From an uncultured Methanomicrobiales archaeon (GTDB lineage Archaea; Thermoplasmatota; Thermoplasmata; Methanomassiliicoccales; Methanomethylophilaceae): a stretch of 29,891 bases of DNA. The translations under genes and the position numbers were made by a program. The notes below the pieces were generated by a model that was given only the letters and a program-made list of their open reading frames with translations, was not told where the DNA came from and did not search any database. Within the stretch, counting starts at the first letter, position 1; each line of letters starts with the position of its first letter. Where the stretch lies: assembly GCA_937892275.1 (NCBI GenBank), contig CALAVG010000163.1:1-29891 (forward strand), written 5' to 3'. Positions 20,972-28,285 of this stretch are shown here, one piece after another.

Positions 20972-22336
20972 TCAATTCTTGAAACTGTGTATGGGTGCAG
21001 GGATCCTTCCTTCACGGTTGATGAAATCCGCGCATCCGAATTTGTTCACGGGCATTATCTTCGCTTCACCCAGCAATCCGCCGAACTGTGCGAAATCGCC
21101 CACATCCTTTCCGATGACCGGGATGAGCCTGACTGCAGTCGTCTTCTGATTGACCATACCGATGGCCATCTCATCCGCTATGATTCCGGATATGGTCGTG
21201 GCAGGCGTGCTACCCGGTATCGCGATCATATCCAATCCCACGGAGCAGACGCAGGTCATGGCTTCGAGTTTCTCCAGGGTGAGCGCACCCATCTCTGCTG
21301 CCTCCGCCATAGACTTGTCCTCGGTGACCGGAATGAAAGCTCCAGAGAGTCCGCCGACGTAGGATGATGCCATCACTCCGCCCTTCTTCACCTGATCGTT
21401 GAGGATGGCGAGTGCAGCGGTCGTACCGGGTGCACCGGCACGTTCCATGCCCATTTCCTGTATGATGTCCGCGATACTGTCCCCTATGGCAGGTGTAGGT
21501 GCGAGCGAGAGATCGACGATACCGAACGGTACGCCTAATCTGTTGGAAGCTTCTTTAGCGAACAACTGTCCGACCCTCGTGACCTTGAATGCGGTCTTCT
21601 TGATCGTCTCGCAGAGTACCTCGAAGCTCTGACCGTGGATCTTCTCCAACTCATGTTTCACGACACCGGGTCCGCTGACACCGACGTTGATGACCCTGTC
21701 CGCTTCTGTCACTCCATGGAATGCACCTGCCATGAACGGGTTATCGTCGGGCGGGTTGCAGAACACCACGAGCTTTGCGCATCCGAGGGAATCATGTTCC
21801 TTGGTGGCCTCTGCGGTCTTGATTATGATCTCTCCCATCAGTTTCACGGCATCCATGTTGATGCCTGTCCTGGTGGAACCGAGACTGATGGATGAGCAGA
21901 CGCGCTCTGTCTCGGCTAGGGCCTGGGGGATGGATTCTATGAGCAGCCTGTCGCTGTTCGTCATTCCTTTCGGGACAAGTGCGGAGTATCCGCCGATGAA
22001 GTTCACTCCGACCTCTTTAGCTGCCGCATCAAGTGTATGAGCTATCTTGACGAAATCCTCAGGGGTCTTGCATGCCGCACCTCCAATAAGGGCGATAGGG
22101 GTTATGGATATCCTCTTGTTGATGACGGGTACGCCGTACTCGTTACCGATGTCATCGCCGACATTCACCAGGTCCTTGGCGGATTCGGTAATCTTCCTGT
22201 AGATTTTCTCGCACAGTTTGTCCAGGTCCGGATCTATGCAGTCGAGCAGGCTGATACCCATGGTGATCGTCCTGACATCGAGGTTCTCATGGGAGACCAT
22301 GTTGACTGTCTCGAATGCCTCATCGAGCTCTACCAT
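20972..22336 (-). CDS. UPF0210 / PFL family protein (DUF711)
   Basis: A 454-residue protein of the UPF0210 (PFL family, DUF711) group. Characteristic segments are DVRTITMGISLLDC near the N-terminus, VPVINKRISITP, NFIGGYSALV, GINMDAVKLMG, FCNPPDDNPFMAGAFHG, VGVSGPGVV, FGIVDLSLAPTPAIGDS and GAPGTTAALAILNDQVKKGG. The biochemical role is not established. The gene normally follows a short ACT protein (UPF0237), as here with a 4-nt gap, which suggests an amino-acid-sensing pair. Its position at the end of a threonine/isoleucine-branch operon fits that view, but that is inference. Start ATG 22336; length is usual for the family. Confidence 0.92.
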   Translation of the reverse strand: MVELDEAFETVNMVSHENLDVRTITMGISLLDCIDPDLDKLCEKIYRKITESAKDLVNVGDDIGNEYGVPVINKRISITPIALIGGAACKTPEDFVKIAHTLDAAAKEVGVNFIGGYSALVPKGMTNSDRLLIESIPQALAETERVCSSISLGSTRTGINMDAVKLMGEIIIKTAEATKEHDSLGCAKLVVFCNPPDDNPFMAGAFHGVTEADRVINVGVSGPGVVKHELEKIHGQSFEVLCETIKKTAFKVTRVGQLFAKEASNRLGVPFGIVDLSLAPTPAIGDSIADIIQEMGMERAGAPGTTAALAILNDQVKKGGVMASSYVGGLSGAFIPVTEDKSMAEAAEMGALTLEKLEAMTCVCSVGLDMIAIPGSTPATTISGIIADEMAIGMVNQKTTAVRLIPVIGKDVGDFAQFGGLLGEAKIMPVNKFGCADFINREGRIPAPIHSFKN

Positions 22337-22340
22337 GTTC

Positions 22341-22613
22341 TCAGATCCTGTGCATCATGTCGAAGATCTCTTCGTGCTGTGCCTTGATGATACATCCTAC
22401 CTGCTCACCGACGGATTCCAATCCCTTGTTCAGATTCTCGACGGATCCCTCGTACAGATCCGTATCCACGATCATCATCATGTTGATGTATCCTTGGGAT
22501 GTGGTCTGTTTCAGGTCCAGGATGTTTATGTTGTTCTCGGCGAAGAAGTTACAGACGGTCGCGATGATCCCGACCCTGTCCTTTCCTACCAGTGTAACGA
22601 TCGTCTTGCTCAT
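22341..22613 (-). CDS. ACT-domain protein UPF0237
   Basis: A 90-residue, single ACT domain: TIVTLVGKDRVGIIATVCNFF, then NINILDLKQTTSQGYINMMM, the standard GcvR-like small-molecule-binding pattern. ACT domains usually bind amino acids and dimerise. It begins 1 nt after the stop of the citramalate synthase gene; the frame could extend to TTG 22625, but ATG 22613 (MSKTIVTLVG) gives the family N-terminus. It is followed by UPF0210, its usual partner. Confidence 0.92.
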   Translation of the reverse strand: MSKTIVTLVGKDRVGIIATVCNFFAENNINILDLKQTTSQGYINMMMIVDTDLYEGSVENLNKGLESVGEQVGCIIKAQHEEIFDMMHRI

Positions 22614-22614
22614 A

Positions 22615-24174
22615 TCATTCACCAATCATTAGTTTGTATTCGATTGCATCTACCAGCGCTATAAGACTGGCTACGACCACGTTCTCGGATACCCCGACCG
22701 TGGTCCAGCTGTGTTTGCCGTCTGTGGACCTGATGAGTACGCGGACGCCTGCAGCGGTAGCTGACTTCTCGTCCAGGGTACGTACCTTATAGTCCGTGAG
22801 CTTCATGTCGTCTATTTCGGGGAAGAACCTTATCAGGGATTTCCTGAGGGCCTTGTCCAGAGCATTGACCGGACCGTTACCGTCTGCGGCCGTCTGCTCC
22901 AGTTCCCCTTCGGAATCCAGGACCTTGATGGTGGCCTCCGTGTCCATGTCACCGAGACGGTTGTCTATCATAATCTTGAATCCCTCGACAGTGAATCTTG
23001 GTTCCAGCTCTCCTCTGAGCCTTTTGACCAGGAGCTCGAAGCTCGCATCCGCACCTTCGAACTGGTATCCCTTGGATTCCATCTCCTTGATCTTCGTTAT
23101 GATGTCTGAGGTATCGTCACCGCACTCCAGGTCGAGCTCTTTCAGCTTCTCGATGATGCTGGCCTTGCCTGCCATCTCGGATACGAGGATCTTCCTTCTG
23201 TTCCCTACAAGGGATGGGTCGATGTGCTCGTATGTACGGGTGTCCTTGGTCATCGCGGCTATGTGCATCCCGCCCTTGTGGGTGAACGCCGTCTCGCCTA
23301 CATATGGCATGTCCGGGCGGGGAAGGATGTTGATCAGCTCCCCGATGTTCCTCGAAAGTGCCGTGAGTTTGGTAAGATCCATATCGGATGTCTCGAGACC
23401 TGTCTTGTAGACGATGTTGGGGAGTACGGTGCACAGGTTGGTGTTGCCGCACCTCTCTCCCATTCCGTTGACTGTACATTGCACCATCTGGCATCCGCGA
23501 TCCAGAGCGCATAGCGTGTTGGCCGTTGCCAGGTCGGAATCGTTATGGGCATGGATTCCCAAAGGCAGATCCACTGAGAGCAAAGCATCCTCTGTGGCCA
23601 CAGCGATCTCCGACGGGAGTGAACCTCCGTTGGTATCGCACAGGACGAGCCATTCGGCACCTCCCATCTGTGCTGCCTTGAGAACGTTGATCGCATACTT
23701 CGGATTGGATTTGTAACCGTCAAAGAAGTGCTCCGCATCAAATATGACATGTTTTCCGGAATCGACCAGGAACCTTACGCTGTCCTGGACCATGTCCAGA
23801 TTAATGTCCAGGGGAATACCCAAGGCTCCCTCCACCTGGAAATCCCATGATTTCCCGAAGATGCAGCACCATTCGGTCCCGGAATCGACGAGTGCTCTGA
23901 GATGGGGGTCCTCCTCCGGTGCGATGTCATATCTCCTGGTGCTTCCGAAAGCGACGAGCCTCGTTCTCTTGAGATCGAGCCTTTTGGATTTAGCGAAGAA
24001 CTCGTCGTCCACAGGATTGGAACCGGGCCATCCGCCCTCTACGAAATCCACTCCGAACTCGTCGAGTGCCTTTAGAACATCGAGTTTGTCCTCTGCCGAG
24101 AACAGCACGCCTTCCGTCTGAGCTCCGTCGCGAAGGGTCGTGTCGTAGATGACGATCCTTGTCAACTCAGTCAC
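22615..24174 (-). CDS. cimA: (R)-citramalate synthase (LeuA/CimA family)
   Basis: A 519-residue enzyme of the isopropylmalate/citramalate/homocitrate synthase family. It condenses acetyl-CoA with pyruvate to citramalate, the first step of the threonine-independent isoleucine route. TIM-barrel marks are YDTTLRDGAQTEG (metal Asp and catalytic Arg) near residue 9-21, the GIHAHNDSDLA metal histidines, and GMGERCGNTNL. The C-terminal 150 residues (MDTEATIKVLDSEG, PVNALDKALRK) form the LeuA dimer/regulatory domain. The length and the sequence VEGGWPGSNP fit CimA of the longer type. The start is GTG 24174, overlapping the homoserine dehydrogenase stop by 8 nt (GTGACTGA). Confidence 0.92.
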   Translation of the reverse strand: MTELTRIVIYDTTLRDGAQTEGVLFSAEDKLDVLKALDEFGVDFVEGGWPGSNPVDDEFFAKSKRLDLKRTRLVAFGSTRRYDIAPEEDPHLRALVDSGTEWCCIFGKSWDFQVEGALGIPLDINLDMVQDSVRFLVDSGKHVIFDAEHFFDGYKSNPKYAINVLKAAQMGGAEWLVLCDTNGGSLPSEIAVATEDALLSVDLPLGIHAHNDSDLATANTLCALDRGCQMVQCTVNGMGERCGNTNLCTVLPNIVYKTGLETSDMDLTKLTALSRNIGELINILPRPDMPYVGETAFTHKGGMHIAAMTKDTRTYEHIDPSLVGNRRKILVSEMAGKASIIEKLKELDLECGDDTSDIITKIKEMESKGYQFEGADASFELLVKRLRGELEPRFTVEGFKIMIDNRLGDMDTEATIKVLDSEGELEQTAADGNGPVNALDKALRKSLIRFFPEIDDMKLTDYKVRTLDEKSATAAGVRVLIRSTDGKHSWTTVGVSENVVVASLIALVDAIEYKLMIGE

Positions 24175-25168
24175 CGATTCTCTCGTCCATTATGTCGATA
24201 ATGTCGCTGAGGATGGCAGAAGCTGTCTCGAGCCCTCCCGCACCTACTCCGGAGACGGTGATGGGTCCGGCGTACTCCGTGATGATCTCTGCGGTGTTCA
24301 GTGTACCAGGGAGACTCAGCGGGTGTCCGCGGGGGATGAGCCTTGGAGCGACCTCCAGTTTGGTGGGGGAGACCTCTCCGATGAGCCTGATGACCATTCC
24401 GTTGTTCTGTGCGAGGGCGACCGCATCCGAGTTGATGCTGGTGATACCGGTGATCTCCACATCGTCCAGTGTGGCGTTCCTTCCGAAGATGGAGTTTGCC
24501 AGGATGACGACCTTGCATGCGCTGTCGTAACCTTCCACATCGTTTGTGGGATCGGTCTCGGCATAACCTTGCTGCTGTGCTTCCTTGAGGGCCTGCTCAA
24601 AGGGCTGTCCGTCATCCATCTTGGTCAGGATGTAGTTGCACGTTCCGTTGAAGATACCTCTGATGGATTTGATCTTCTGGCCTGCCAGATCGTATTTGTT
24701 GAGATTGATGATGGGCATCGCTCCGCCGACCGTTCCCTCGAACAGGAGGTAGCGGTCGTGCTTGTCGGCGAGGTCCGTGAGTTCCTTGAACTTGAGTGCG
24801 AGGGGGCCCTTGTTGGCAGTGACGACATCTTTGCCGTTCTCCAGCGCATACTTTATGTTCTTGAGTCCGGCACCGCCGGTCTCGATATCCGTGGAGGTGA
24901 CCTCTATGAGTATCTCGAAGTCGACGGATTCCAAGGCCTCCTTGATGTCCTTGTATTCCTTGTTGCCGACCTTTCCGGTCTCCTTCTTCGCCTTGATGAT
25001 TGCATCGGCGTCAAGTCCCTTGGGGTCCGAGACGTACGTCTTGGAATCCAATGCTCCCATGAGTGTGAGTGTCTCGCCGTAGCGCTTCGAGAAGAAGTCC
25101 TGCTTCTCCTTGATGACCCTCGCGACGCTCTGTCCTATGGTTCCGAAACCGCAAATGAACGCTCTCAT
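24167..25168 (-). CDS. hom: Homoserine dehydrogenase
   Basis: A 333-residue NAD(P)-dependent enzyme converting aspartate semialdehyde to homoserine, for threonine and methionine. The Rossmann motif GFGTIGQS is at the N-terminus. VTANKGPLA is the conserved catalytic-domain entrance. YAETDPTNDVEGYDSACK is the homoserine dehydrogenase signature with the catalytic Asp/Lys region, and GAGGLETASAILSDI closes the NAD domain. There is no fused ACT domain; the separate ACT gene just upstream (1-nt gap) may supply feedback control. The open frame extends to GTG 25177, but ATG 25168 is the family-like start (MRAFICGFG). Confidence 0.95.
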   Translation of the reverse strand: MRAFICGFGTIGQSVARVIKEKQDFFSKRYGETLTLMGALDSKTYVSDPKGLDADAIIKAKKETGKVGNKEYKDIKEALESVDFEILIEVTSTDIETGGAGLKNIKYALENGKDVVTANKGPLALKFKELTDLADKHDRYLLFEGTVGGAMPIINLNKYDLAGQKIKSIRGIFNGTCNYILTKMDDGQPFEQALKEAQQQGYAETDPTNDVEGYDSACKVVILANSIFGRNATLDDVEITGITSINSDAVALAQNNGMVIRLIGEVSPTKLEVAPRLIPRGHPLSLPGTLNTAEIITEYAGPITVSGVGAGGLETASAILSDIIDIMDERIGD

Positions 25169-25169
25169 C

Positions 25170-25661
25170 TCAGACACCTCTTATGTAAGTGATGTTGGCC
25201 TTCTTGCATTCCCTCCTGAGGATGGAATCGATCTTGTCCAGATTGTCCTCGTAGCGGGCCTTGACAGTGATAAGGCTTGTATGGCTGGCAGTCTTCACCG
25301 ATTTGGACGAGTAACTGACGTTGACCTGGTCCAGTGTCGTGGCCTCGTTGACCTTCTTCAGGAGTCCCTCGATGTACTGCGCGTTGACATCCCCGATCAG
25401 GATGTAGTGCATGGTGAAAGTCTCGTGCACCGATCCCAAGCTGGAAATTACGATGTCTCTGGCCTTCCAGAGTTCCTTGAGACGTTCCAGCTGTCTGTCA
25501 CCTACCTCGAATGTTACATTCACGCATATCCTGTTGTCAACTATCCTGTCGCGGTTGTGGACCACTGCCAGAATGTTTCCGTTGACCATGGATATGGGCT
25601 CTATGGAGCCGATGAGCTGACCAGGTAGGTCGTTGACGAAGAGTTCGGCGTTTACTATCAT
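25170..25661 (-). CDS. ACT-domain regulatory protein of the homoserine/isoleucine operon
   Basis: A 163-residue protein with two ACT-like segments, about 1-70 (NAELFVNDLPGQLIGSI, NGNILAVVHNRD) and 80-160 (HYILIGDVNAQYIEGLLKKVNE, SLITVKARYEDNLDKIDSIL). Such stand-alone proteins precede homoserine dehydrogenase in many archaea and probably bind an amino acid, likely threonine or isoleucine, to control the next enzyme. First gene of a five-gene operon running to 20972. ATG 25661 is 9 nt after a weak GGTG; TTTATTAAG about 40 nt upstream is the likely TATA. Confidence 0.85.
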   Translation of the reverse strand: MIVNAELFVNDLPGQLIGSIEPISMVNGNILAVVHNRDRIVDNRICVNVTFEVGDRQLERLKELWKARDIVISSLGSVHETFTMHYILIGDVNAQYIEGLLKKVNEATTLDQVNVSYSSKSVKTASHTSLITVKARYEDNLDKIDSILRRECKKANITYIRGV

Positions 25662-25812
25662 TTTTGCACCAATTGATTCGCCTACCGTTAAACCCCTTAA
25701 TAAAGGATACCTGTCTTGTAATAAAGGTTGTACAAGCCAATTATTGAATTATGGGGTCTCCGAGGACAGGTAGCATCGGTTTTATCCATTGAAGGGATTC
25801 GGAGGCATTGAT
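25662..25812. promoter_or_regulatory. Divergent control region with CTTGTA-N10-TACAAG operator
   Basis: 151 bp between the ACT-hom operon (minus) and an unknown gene (plus). The minus TATA candidate is TTTATTAAG at 25705-25697. A perfect inverted repeat, CTTGTA at 25715-25720 and TACAAG at 25731-25736, lies directly upstream of it, where an activator or autoregulator would bind. For the plus gene, TTTTAT near 25778-25783 and GGAGG at 25801-25805 are the promoter and ribosome site. Confidence 0.45.
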
Positions 25813-26277
25813 ATGGGCGAGATAACAGCCAACGGAGAACTGTCCTTCACCTTCCCGGACAGGTTTAGGATACTTTCGGAAGCCGAGATGGATTCCCTCT
25901 ACAGGGATCGCTACCACGACCGCGCAGGGATATTGGACGATGCGAATCAGACGGTGGTCGTCGTATTCTGGCACAAGGCAGGCCGTTTCGTCTCCAAGCT
26001 CGCAGGGGCGAAGGAGATCTGCAGGGCTACCGAGAACAGGATCAGCAAGCGTCTGTACAAGTTCGGGTACGTTTTCGACAGTTTCTATGAGAGGAAGGTC
26101 TGCGGACTCGACGCATACGGATTCCGCCACAGGTATGTCAGGCAGGGCATCGAGTACACCTCGGAAATCACGGTATTGAAGAAGGAGAGGGTGACCTACA
26201 CCATCTACACCTATGTCGGGGTCAAGGTCGACACGTTGGTTGTCCGCGATATAGTGGATTCGATGAGGTTCGTCTGA
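25813..26277 (+). CDS. Unrecognised soluble protein
   Basis: A 154-residue protein starting at ATG 25813 behind a GGAGG ribosome site (8-12 nt upstream). The open frame extends back to TTG 25789, which is not needed. It begins with beta-rich GELSFTFPDRFRILSEAEM, has a basic middle and ends DTLVVRDIVDSMRFV. The start-strand/final-helix outline recalls small PsbP/Mog1-like folds that end in a 'DSI/M.F' helix, but this is only a resemblance. No signal peptide or metal motif. Single gene, divergent from the ACT-hom operon. Function unknown. Confidence 0.7.
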   Translation: MGEITANGELSFTFPDRFRILSEAEMDSLYRDRYHDRAGILDDANQTVVVVFWHKAGRFVSKLAGAKEICRATENRISKRLYKFGYVFDSFYERKVCGLDAYGFRHRYVRQGIEYTSEITVLKKERVTYTIYTYVGVKVDTLVVRDIVDSMRFV

Positions 26278-26321
26278 GGACGGAGCGCAAGTCATCTGGT
26301 ATAGCCAGCACCTCATTTCTC

Positions 26322-26342
26322 ATCGGCATCGAAGTCGCCGAT
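26322..26342 (+). terminator. Hairpin between convergent genes
   Basis: ATCGGC at 26322-26327 pairs with GCCGAT at 26337-26342 (9-nt loop). It lies between the plus gene ending at 26277 and the minus zinc-ribbon gene ending at 26378 and could serve either. Confidence 0.4.
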
Positions 26343-26377
26343 ATCCCGCAATTCAGTCGGTTTATCCCATCGGCCGA

Positions 26378-26476
26378 TCAGAATCTCATTGCCAGAGGTT
26401 GTCCGCATGTTATGCATACGGAAAACGGGTTAAGCTCAGAGTTCTCACTGCCGCAGTATTGACACATGCATCCCAT
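26378..26476 (-). CDS. 32-residue zinc-ribbon miniprotein
   Basis: ATG 26476 opens a 32-residue frame with CxxC...CxxC: C5-x2-C8 (CQYCGS) and C21-x2-C24 (CITCGQ), 12 residues apart, plus C3. This is a complete single zinc ribbon with almost nothing else. Support comes from the promoter: a strong TTTATATAC box on the minus strand at 26509-26500 lies 24-33 nt before the ATG, the geometry of a leaderless archaeal gene. It is in a 340-bp gap otherwise without genes. A role in transcription or RNA binding is possible but unknown. Confidence 0.6.
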   Translation of the reverse strand: MGCMCQYCGSENSELNPFSVCITCGQPLAMRF

Positions 26477-26499
26477 GAGGAATGATACGAGGTCGTGAG

Positions 26500-26526
26500 T
26501 ATATAAACAGAATCATGCGGCATGAT
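26500..26526 (-). promoter_or_regulatory. TATA box and palindromic operator of the zinc-ribbon gene
   Basis: GTATATAAAC at 26500-26509 reads TTTATATAC on the minus strand. Immediately upstream of it is the palindrome ATCATG-CGG-CATGAT at 26512-26526, which would touch the BRE/TFB site, so binding there could block or aid initiation. Confidence 0.5.
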
Positions 26527-26587
26527 GCGATGAACATGTGTTCAGACGATATATCTGGGATTATCACAGGTTAACTCCGCATGCTCC

Positions 26588-26595
26588 ATTATAAT
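26588..26595 (+). promoter_or_regulatory. TATA box of the rubredoxin-GltB gene
   Basis: ATTATAAT, centred 26 nt before ATG 26618, which implies a leaderless mRNA. Confidence 0.6.
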
Positions 26596-26617
26596 CTACG
26601 ACATCATCTGCTTACAC

Positions 26618-28027
26618 ATGGCGAAGTACAGATGCACAATCTGCGGGGAGATCTACGATGACGATGTCGAAAGCATCCCTTTCGAACAGCTTCCGGACGA
26701 TTGGAGATGTCCGGTATGCCGGGCATCGAAATCCGATTTCGAATTGATAGAGGAAGAGGGTGTTCCAGCACCTGTAAAGAAGGAGAAACCGAAGGTCGAA
26801 GAGGATGAGGGCTGGGAGTTCGATCCCAAGCTCATCAGGAACGACAACGGTGTCATGGACGACATCCACACCATGGCCCTAACAGGCAGAAGTATCGGGA
26901 ATCCGTTGGACACGGAATTGTATGTACCCAAGTTCGATGACATCCTGTTATTGGGAGCACAGCTCGCAAGGGCACCAAAGCTCGATGACGACGAGGTCGA
27001 CATCTCCGTCACAATCGGTAAGAAGGCAAAGGTCCCGATGAGGATCGAGATGCCGGTGTACATATCGCACATGAGCTTCGGTGCACTATCGGGAAGGGCC
27101 AAGATCGCCTTGGCCAAGGGATCCGCCATTGCGGGGACCGCTATGTGCAGCGGAGAGGGCGGTGCGCTCTATGACGAGATGAATGCCGCTCACAAGTACA
27201 TCTACGAATTCATACCCAACCGCTACAGTTTCACCTACCAGACAATGGAGGGATGCGATGCTGTGGAGATAAAGATCGGGCAGGGTACCAAGCCCGGTAT
27301 GGGAGGACATCTACCTGGTGACAAGGTCACGGAGATCATCGCCGTGATGAGGGGCAAGAGGGTCGGGGAGGATGTCAAGAGTCCGTCAAGATTCACAGAG
27401 ATCGATACCCCGGAGGACCTGAAGAAGATGGTGGATATGCTTAGGGAGAGGACCGGAGGCAAACCCATCGGTGTGAAGATCGCCGCAGGCCATATCGAGG
27501 AGGATCTCGAATTCATATCCAAATCGGGCTGCGACTTCATCACCATCGATGGCCGCGGAGGAGCCACCGGTTCATCGCCGAAGTTCCTCAGGGATGCGAC
27601 ATCCGTTCCGACAGTATACGCTCTTTCCAGGGCAAGGAAGTACATGGACGAGCACGGTATGGAGCAGGAACTAGTCATCACCGGCGGACTCAGGAACAGC
27701 GGGGACTTCGCAAAGGCCTTGGCAATGGGTGCCGATGCCGTTGCCATCGCTTCTTCTGCCATGATGGCCCTCGGATGTCAGAAATACAGGGGATGCAACA
27801 CGGGCAAGTGTCCGATGGGCATCGCAACGCAGGATCCAGAGCTGGAATCGAGGTTGGATCAGGAGAAGGCGGCGAAGCGTGTCGGAAACTATCTAAAGGC
27901 GGTGGCATCCGAACTCAGGACCTTCGTCAGGATAACCGGTCACGATTCCATTTCAGAACTATCCTTGGACGATCTCTGCACCACGGACAGCGAGATATCC
28001 CAGGCAACAGGGATAAGACATGCATGA
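26618..28027 (+). CDS. Rubredoxin-fused FMN glutamate synthase domain protein
   Basis: A 469-residue fusion. Residues 1-50 are rubredoxin with its four iron ligands C6, C9, C31, C34 (CTICG ... CPVC). After an acidic linker (about 52-65) comes the FMN/Fe-S synthase domain of glutamate synthase (GltB domain 2): MSFGALSGRAKIALAKGSAIAGT, GEGG, KIGQGTKPGMGGHLPG, then GVKIAAGH, TIDGRGGATGSSP and GLRNSGDFAKALAMGADAV for FMN. C-terminal MALGCQKYRGCNTGKCPMG provides the three cysteines of the 3Fe-4S cluster. The glutaminase domain is absent, as in archaeal GltB-type enzymes where it is a separate protein. Rubredoxin is probably the built-in electron donor. Whether it makes glutamate or oxidises another substrate cannot be seen. 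Confidence 0.92.
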   Translation: MAKYRCTICGEIYDDDVESIPFEQLPDDWRCPVCRASKSDFELIEEEGVPAPVKKEKPKVEEDEGWEFDPKLIRNDNGVMDDIHTMALTGRSIGNPLDTELYVPKFDDILLLGAQLARAPKLDDDEVDISVTIGKKAKVPMRIEMPVYISHMSFGALSGRAKIALAKGSAIAGTAMCSGEGGALYDEMNAAHKYIYEFIPNRYSFTYQTMEGCDAVEIKIGQGTKPGMGGHLPGDKVTEIIAVMRGKRVGEDVKSPSRFTEIDTPEDLKKMVDMLRERTGGKPIGVKIAAGHIEEDLEFISKSGCDFITIDGRGGATGSSPKFLRDATSVPTVYALSRARKYMDEHGMEQELVITGGLRNSGDFAKALAMGADAVAIASSAMMALGCQKYRGCNTGKCPMGIATQDPELESRLDQEKAAKRVGNYLKAVASELRTFVRITGHDSISELSLDDLCTTDSEISQATGIRHA

Positions 28028-28031
28028 TCCC

Positions 28032-28054
28032 GGGCCCATAGGGCCCTTTCAAAC
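28032..28054 (+). terminator. Hairpin after rubredoxin-GltB
   Basis: GGGCCC at 28032-28037 and GGGCCC at 28041-28046 pair around ATA, followed by TTTC and, further on, a T-run (TTTTT near 28057-28061). Confidence 0.55.
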
Positions 28055-28087
28055 TGTTTTTCTGTCACTCATCAATGTTCTGAGGCT

Positions 28088-28136
28088 CTAAATATTTAGC
28101 AGCTGGGTTATTAAAGGCGAAAGTTACGTTCTTTCG
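28088..28136. promoter_or_regulatory. Palindromes and TATA before the Rep-like gene
   Basis: Two symmetric elements: the perfect 12-bp palindrome CTAAATATTTAG at 28088-28099, and the inverted repeat CGAAAG-N7-CTTTCG at 28118-28136. TTATTAAAG at 28108-28116 lies between them and looks like a TATA box. Together they could be operator sites for autoregulation or part of a replication origin. Confidence 0.45.
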
Positions 28137-28152
28137 TTTGGATCCGAACTCG

Positions 28153-28200
28153 ATGGTACGGAGCAACATCTCTGCTATCGGGGTTGACAAAAGTATGTAA
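28153..28200 (+). CDS. Possible 15-residue leader ORF
   Basis: ATG 28153 opens a 15-codon frame (ending SM-stop at 28200), about 35-45 nt after the TATA-like element at 28108. It overlaps the start of the longest Rep frame in another frame. It may be a regulatory upstream ORF or chance. Confidence 0.25.
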   Translation: MVRSNISAIGVDKSM

Positions 28201-28285
28201 AGGCGCGGAGAGGGAAATTTACCCTGCCAATAGGTACCTTAGATTTGCGAACAGGGTGAACAAAGCTACAGGCGAGTTCGTAGAT

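Noticed and set aside
24149..25192. Long plus-strand frame (347 codons) opposite homoserine dehydrogenase
   Set aside because: The minus strand encodes a full, motif-complete Hom; the plus frame has no recognisable domain and is a mirror effect of codon bias in GC-rich DNA.
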